DNA from: Wolbachia pipientis
GTDB taxonomy: Bacteria > Pseudomonadota > Alphaproteobacteria > Rickettsiales > Anaplasmataceae
DNA length: 7,556 bases
NCBI RefSeq assembly: GCF_023661085.1
Contig: NZ_JAHDJT010000063.1
Coordinates: 1-7,556, forward strand
Reading direction: 5' to 3'
Part shown: one piece after another, positions 5,343 to 7,556 of the stretch
How the letters are laid out: every line of letters starts with the position of its first letter
How positions within the stretch are numbered: position 1 is the first letter of the stretch
Notes under the pieces: generated by a model
The model's database searches: none
Told to the model about the DNA's origin: nothing
Seen by the model: the letters and a program-made list of their open reading frames with translations, nothing else
Position numbers and translations under genes: made by a program

Positions 5343-5805
5343 TTTGTTGTGGAATAAGCTTTTCGATATTACTAACAATAAAGTCAGTTGTATTTTCAGC
5401 TATTTCATCTAATTTGTCATTTATGTCTTTACCTATTTTTTCATCTTTAAAACACGCGTATAGAACTAAAGCGGCTACAGCTGCACATGTTGCAGTTAAA
5501 CCAATTTGTGCTATGGTGAATAGCGATAGGCCACCTACAAATATAGATAATAATCCAATAGCTAGGTTTATAATTTTGCTTTGTGTTGTTTGGTTTTGAT
5601 CTTCCTGTTTATCTTCTAAGACTTTAGATATTGTTTTTGAAGCAACTTTCATTGCTATTGCTACAACTGGAACTATAATTAGTCCTATAGCTATTTTTGC
5701 TAAAAGAAGAATTGACGGTAGCATCATTACAAGTAATAGTGAGCCAGCCCCTATAGCCAACCACTTCCCATTTATTTTTTTAGATTGATTCCCGCTATCA
5801 GGCAT
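5329..5805 (-). CDS. Hypothetical multi-pass membrane protein
   Basis: This is a 158-residue protein that I do not recognise. Its hydrophobic stretches are about 15-36, 36-52, 79-97 and 99-119, so there are probably four membrane segments as two hairpins. A polar, charged loop (53-78, with EDKQEDQNQ) separates them. A short polar N-terminus (MPDSGNQSKK) precedes them and an acidic amphipathic tail of about 120-151 (DEKIGKDINDKLDEIAEN) follows. There are no catalytic motifs. The start is well supported: GGAGGG (5816-5811) lies 5 nt before the ATG, the best Shine-Dalgarno match of any gene here. It converges on fmt and diverges from carA. The last residues come from the GC-richer patch and may be a recent replacement of the true C-terminus. 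It is likely a lineage-specific inner-membrane protein; its function is unknown. Confidence 0.75.
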   Translation of the reverse strand: MPDSGNQSKKINGKWLAIGAGSLLLVMMLPSILLLAKIAIGLIIVPVVAIAMKVASKTISKVLEDKQEDQNQTTQSKIINLAIGLLSIFVGGLSLFTIAQIGLTATCAAVAALVLYACFKDEKIGKDINDKLDEIAENTTDFIVSNIEKLIPQQSRQA

Positions 5806-5826
5806 TGTAACCCTCCACTTTATTTA

Positions 5827-5855
5827 TATTTAACACGAAGTGCGAAGGTGGTCAA
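5827..5855 (-). promoter_or_regulatory. Putative promoter for the membrane protein gene
   Basis: On the minus strand, TTGACC (5855-5850) is followed after 17 bp by TAAATA (5832-5827). The -35 box matches 5 of 6; the -10 box is poor, although TATAAA lies 4 bp further on. A start near 5820 would put the Shine-Dalgarno site right at the 5' end of the message. Confidence 0.35.
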
Positions 5856-5892
5856 GATATATTTTATGTGAAAGAATTTATTGTAAAGGGTT

Positions 5893-5923
5893 TTTATGTT
5901 ATTCTCTGTTAACTTATAGTTAA
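5893..5923 (+). promoter_or_regulatory. Putative carA promoter with palindrome over the -10 box
   Basis: TATAGT (5915-5920, 5 of 6) lies 16 bp after TTTATG (5893-5898, 3 of 6). The -10 box sits inside the perfect inverted repeat TTAACT-TAT-AGTTAA (5909-5923), the position of a repressor site. The -35 match is weak and both calls could be AT-rich coincidence. Confidence 0.3.
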
Positions 5924-5937
5924 GTTTAAAGTTTTAG

Positions 5938-5998
5938 AAGGAGTTACGTATTGTTTAGAATCTTTGTATACTGTTTTGGATCAGTTAGAGAGAATTGA
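5938..5998 (+). other. Possible leader minicistron upstream of carA
   Basis: AAGGAG (5938-5943) lies 7 nt before a TTG at 5951 that opens a 15-codon frame (MFRIFVYCFGSVREN). Its TGA (5996-5998) directly abuts the carA GTG, in the same frame. The carA GTG itself has only a weak purine run (GAGAG, 5988-5992). Translation of this short frame could deliver ribosomes to carA by coupling or could form a leader peptide (it has two AGA Arg codons and one Tyr). The CarA family N-terminus begins at the GTG, so an N-terminal extension interrupted by a stop is less likely. Confidence 0.4.
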
Positions 5999-7144
5999 GT
6001 GCAAGATGCAGTTTTAGTTTTACAAGGTGGTAAGTACTTTTTAGGAAAATCAGTAGGTAAGAAAGGCAAGTGCATAGGTGAGATCTGTTTTACCACTGGT
6101 ATCACTGGTTACCAGCATACTATAACTGACCCCTCTTTTGCCGATCAAATTATAACGTTCACTTTTCCTCATATTGGCAACATTGGGATAAACAGCAAAG
6201 ATAATGAAGGAGGAAAAGAAATTTTTGCAAGTGGTGTGATTATGCGTGAACTTTCTTCTGCATCTCATCCTTCATCATGTATCAGCTTAAATGATTGGTT
6301 GGAGAGAAATAATGTAGTTGGAATATCAGGAGTTGATACTAGAGCCTTGACGAGGCATTTGCAAAAACATCGATCCCAAAGTGGGATTATATGCCCATTG
6401 ACCTGCTCTCCGATGTGTGGCGCTGGAATCTACGATGACCAAACTACTCTTGTAATAGAGGATCTGCTGGATGAATTGAAGAAATACAAACCTTTAAATG
6501 GAGTAGAGATAATCAATAAAGTCAGTTTAAGTAATAGCTTTAGAAACGATCTTAACGCAAAATACAAAGTTGTGGTGGTTGATTTCGGTGTGAAGGCTAG
6601 TATAGTTTCGCGCTTAATAGAACTTGGTTGCGCAATTGAACTGATTAAGCCAGATAAAGGTTTTGCTCAGAAAATATTAAGTATGGATCCAGATGGTATA
6701 GTACTTTCAAATGGTCCTGGTGATCCACAAGAAATAGGAGAAAGTATGATTCTAGAGATAGACGTTATTATAAAATCTAAAATACCAGTCCTTGGTATAT
6801 GCATGGGTCATCAATTGCTTGCAATTACTTTAGGGGCAAAGACCTTCAAGATGAATGTTGGTCACCGAGGAAGTAACCATCCAGTTTATAATGTAAATGA
6901 CGGAAAAGTTGAGATCACCAGCCAAAATCATGGATTTGTTGTTGATTCATCTTCTCTACCAAGTGACGTTGAAGTTACTCATATTTCTCTGTTTGATAAT
7001 AGTGTAGAGGGAATAATGATGAAGAATTACCCGGTTTTTTCTGTACAATACCACCCAGAAGAAGCTCCAGGTACGCACGATTCACATTATCTATTTAGGC
7101 ACTTTATTAACAATATTGAGTTACATAAAATGAAGTCTGCATAA
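5999..7144 (+). CDS. carA: Carbamoyl-phosphate synthase small subunit
   Basis: This is the glutaminase subunit of carbamoyl-phosphate synthase. It takes ammonia from glutamine and passes it to CarB, which makes carbamoyl phosphate for pyrimidine (and arginine) synthesis. The 381 residues match E. coli CarA (382). The N-terminal domain shows LVLQGGKYFLGKSVG (6-20), GEICFTTGITGYQ (27-39) and ISGVDTRALTRHL (109-121). The class I glutaminase domain has VDFGVK (194-199), SNGPGDP (237-243), GICMGHQ with catalytic C268, GHRGSNHPV, TSQNHGF, and H352-E354 in QYHPEEAPG, so the triad is intact. The start is a GTG with an in-frame TGA directly before it, so no longer start exists. carB is not in view and lies elsewhere. 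Its presence argues against Rickettsia and for Wolbachia or relatives. Confidence 0.96.
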   Translation: MQDAVLVLQGGKYFLGKSVGKKGKCIGEICFTTGITGYQHTITDPSFADQIITFTFPHIGNIGINSKDNEGGKEIFASGVIMRELSSASHPSSCISLNDWLERNNVVGISGVDTRALTRHLQKHRSQSGIICPLTCSPMCGAGIYDDQTTLVIEDLLDELKKYKPLNGVEIINKVSLSNSFRNDLNAKYKVVVVDFGVKASIVSRLIELGCAIELIKPDKGFAQKILSMDPDGIVLSNGPGDPQEIGESMILEIDVIIKSKIPVLGICMGHQLLAITLGAKTFKMNVGHRGSNHPVYNVNDGKVEITSQNHGFVVDSSSLPSDVEVTHISLFDNSVEGIMMKNYPVFSVQYHPEEAPGTHDSHYLFRHFINNIELHKMKSA

Positions 7145-7155
7145 TTTTAACCTGG

Positions 7156-7178
7156 CAAGTTTTATTGCTTGATTTTTT
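7156..7178 (+). terminator. Weak intrinsic terminator candidate after carA
   Basis: CAAG (7156-7159) pairs with CTTG (7168-7171), plus a T-G wobble, around a 6-nt loop, and is followed by A and six T residues, 11 bp after the carA stop. The stem is short and AT-rich, so termination would be inefficient. Confidence 0.35.
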
Positions 7179-7188
7179 AGTCTTAGAC

Positions 7189-7207
7189 ATTTAATATTAA
7201 ATATAAT
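7189..7207 (+). promoter_or_regulatory. Candidate -10 region of the tRNA operon
   Basis: A perfect TATAAT (7202-7207) lies about 50 bp before tRNA-Tyr and overlaps the last base of the 14-bp palindrome ATTTAATATTAAAT (7189-7202). No good -35 box lies 16-18 bp upstream; TTAGTC is at 19 bp. Confidence 0.3.
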
Positions 7208-7256
7208 GAAAGATTAAGTTAAAATACTGGGGTAATGCTCTCTTAACAAATTTTGT

Positions 7257-7339
7257 GGAGGAGTGACCGAGTGGTTAAAGGTAACAGACTGTAAATCTGT
7301 CCGCGAAAGTGTACGTAGGTTCGAATCCTACCTCCTCCA
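7257..7339 (+). tRNA. tRNA-Tyr (anticodon GTA)
   Basis: Acceptor arms GGAGGAG (7257-7263) and CTCCTCC (7332-7338) pair perfectly with discriminator A at 7339. The anticodon stem ACAGA/TCTGT encloses CTGTAAA with GTA at 7291-7293. The T arm is GTAGG-TTCGAAT-CCTAC (7315-7331). A long variable arm (about 7301-7314, with a CGC-GAAA-GTG stem) marks it as class II, as expected for bacterial tRNA-Tyr. No 3' CCA is encoded, so it must be added. It reads UAU and UAC. Confidence 0.97.
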
Positions 7340-7343
7340 TTGT

Positions 7344-7415
7344 GCGGGTATAGCTTAATTGGTAGAGCTCTAGCCTTCCAAGCTAGTGGAGTGGGTTCGA
7401 ATCCCACTATCCGCT
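7344..7415 (+). tRNA. tRNA-Gly (anticodon TCC)
   Basis: Acceptor arms GCGGGTA (7344-7350) and TATCCGC (7408-7414) pair with one G-T wobble; discriminator T at 7415 is normal for bacterial glycine tRNA. The anticodon stem CTAGC/GCTAG encloses CTTCCAA with TCC at 7377-7379. The T arm is GTGGG-TTCGAAT-CCCAC (7391-7407). CCA is not encoded. It starts 4 nt after tRNA-Tyr, so the two are processed from one precursor. It reads GGA and GGG. Confidence 0.97.
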
Positions 7416-7416
7416 C

Positions 7417-7425
7417 TTTTTTTTT
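7417..7425 (+). terminator. T9 run directly after tRNA-Gly
   Basis: Nine T residues follow the tRNA-Gly 3' end after one C. With the acceptor and T stems as the upstream helix, this could act as a partial terminator or a 3' trimming signal, setting the tRNA pair apart from tuf. Confidence 0.35.
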
Positions 7426-7426
7426 G

Positions 7427-7454
7427 TTGTGTTTTTATAAAATCAACATATTAT
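7427..7454 (+). promoter_or_regulatory. Putative promoter for tuf
   Basis: TTGTGT (7427-7432), a 16-bp spacer and TATTAT (7449-7454) match sigma70 at 3 of 6 and 5 of 6. A start near 7461 would leave about 34 nt of leader. Co-transcription from the tRNA promoter is the alternative. Confidence 0.35.
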
Positions 7455-7494
7455 TTATTTATGTATTTGTATTTTAGGTAGAAAAGTTTAGATT

Positions 7495-7556
7495 ATGACA
7501 CAAGTAGTAGAAGCATTTGGCAAGCCGCATGTGAATGTGGGGACAATAGGGCATGT
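7495..7556 (+). CDS. tuf: Elongation factor Tu, 5' end only
   Basis: Only the first 20 codons and two bases are inside the window; the gene runs off the right edge. The visible residues contain AFGKPHVNVGTIGH, the EF-Tu N-terminal strand leading into the GTP-binding P-loop (GHVDHGKT in the family), so the family call is safe despite the short length. EF-Tu brings aminoacyl-tRNA to the ribosome. The ATG at 7495 has only a distant AGG (7476-7478) as a ribosome site. The order tRNA-Tyr, tRNA-Gly, tuf recalls the tRNA-tufB operon of E. coli (thrU-tyrU-glyT-thrT-tufB), minus the two threonine tRNAs. Whether this genome has a second tuf cannot be seen. Confidence 0.95.
   Translation, partial: MTQVVEAFGKPHVNVGTIGH

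Noticed and set aside
5025..5378. Minus-strand frame of 117 codons spanning the fmt end and the palindromic patch
   Set aside because: It is antisense to the fmt C-terminal domain and overlaps the better-supported membrane protein gene. Its stop-free length is helped by the GC-richer patch.
5291..5599. Plus-strand frame of 102 codons opposite the membrane protein
   Set aside because: Its hydrophobic look is the mirror of membrane codons on the other strand, and it lacks the strong ribosome site that the minus-strand gene has.
5951..5998. N-terminal extension of CarA interrupted by a sequencing error
   Set aside because: CarA family alignment begins at the GTG (QDAVLVLQGG), so the extra 15 codons are not expected in the protein. 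A minicistron is the simpler reading, though resequencing would settle it.
6050..6268. Minus-strand frame within carA
   Set aside because: It is antisense to conserved CarA residues with no supporting signals.
1..7556. CRISPR array, insertion sequence, prophage, toxin-antitoxin pair or known riboswitch
   Set aside because: No regularly spaced repeats, transposase motifs, terminal inverted repeats with target duplications, phage genes or recognisable riboswitch cores were found on either strand.

Overview
The window looks like chromosomal DNA of an obligate intracellular alphaproteobacterium of the order Rickettsiales, most probably Wolbachia (Anaplasmataceae). The evidence is a strongly AT-rich sequence, AT-biased codon use, few strong Shine-Dalgarno sites, an alphaproteobacterial ihfA-merR pair, a PAS_5-type protein and the EF-Tu N-terminus. 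It also has carA, which Wolbachia keeps but Rickettsia, lacking de novo pyrimidine synthesis, does not. This assignment comes from recognition of the proteins; no database search was run.

Layout. Positions 1-309 hold no convincing gene: there are open but ATG-less remnants and stem-loops. Next comes a divergent pair. The minus-strand gene (310-843) encodes an unrecognised helical protein with an internal duplication. The plus-strand gene (1084-2271) encodes a Major Facilitator transporter. The 240 bp between them carry two good sigma70-like promoters, and the transporter leader has a three-stem fold. Then come a HU/IHF-family gene and a MerR-type regulator that overlap by 8 bp (2326-3004), a PAS_5 gene (3141-3596), and the translation cluster rpmI-rplT-fmt (3754-5265) with 19-20 bp gaps. 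A multi-pass membrane protein of unknown function (5329-5805, minus) converges on fmt across a short GC-richer palindromic patch. carA follows (5999-7144), preceded by a 15-codon minicistron with the better ribosome site. The window ends with tRNA-Tyr(GUA), tRNA-Gly(UCC) and the first 20 codons of tuf.

Functionally, L35, L20, methionyl-tRNA formyltransferase, two tRNAs and EF-Tu serve translation. CarA supplies carbamoyl phosphate for pyrimidines. The IHF-like, MerR-like and PAS proteins are the regulatory genes. Two unknown proteins (310-843 and 5329-5805) and the transporter are the likeliest lineage-specific functions. I see no phage, insertion sequence, CRISPR array or toxin-antitoxin module. 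The most unusual items are the carA minicistron, the structured transporter leader, the duplicated hypothetical protein, the repeats upstream of rpmI and the palindromic patch at the fmt 3' side.
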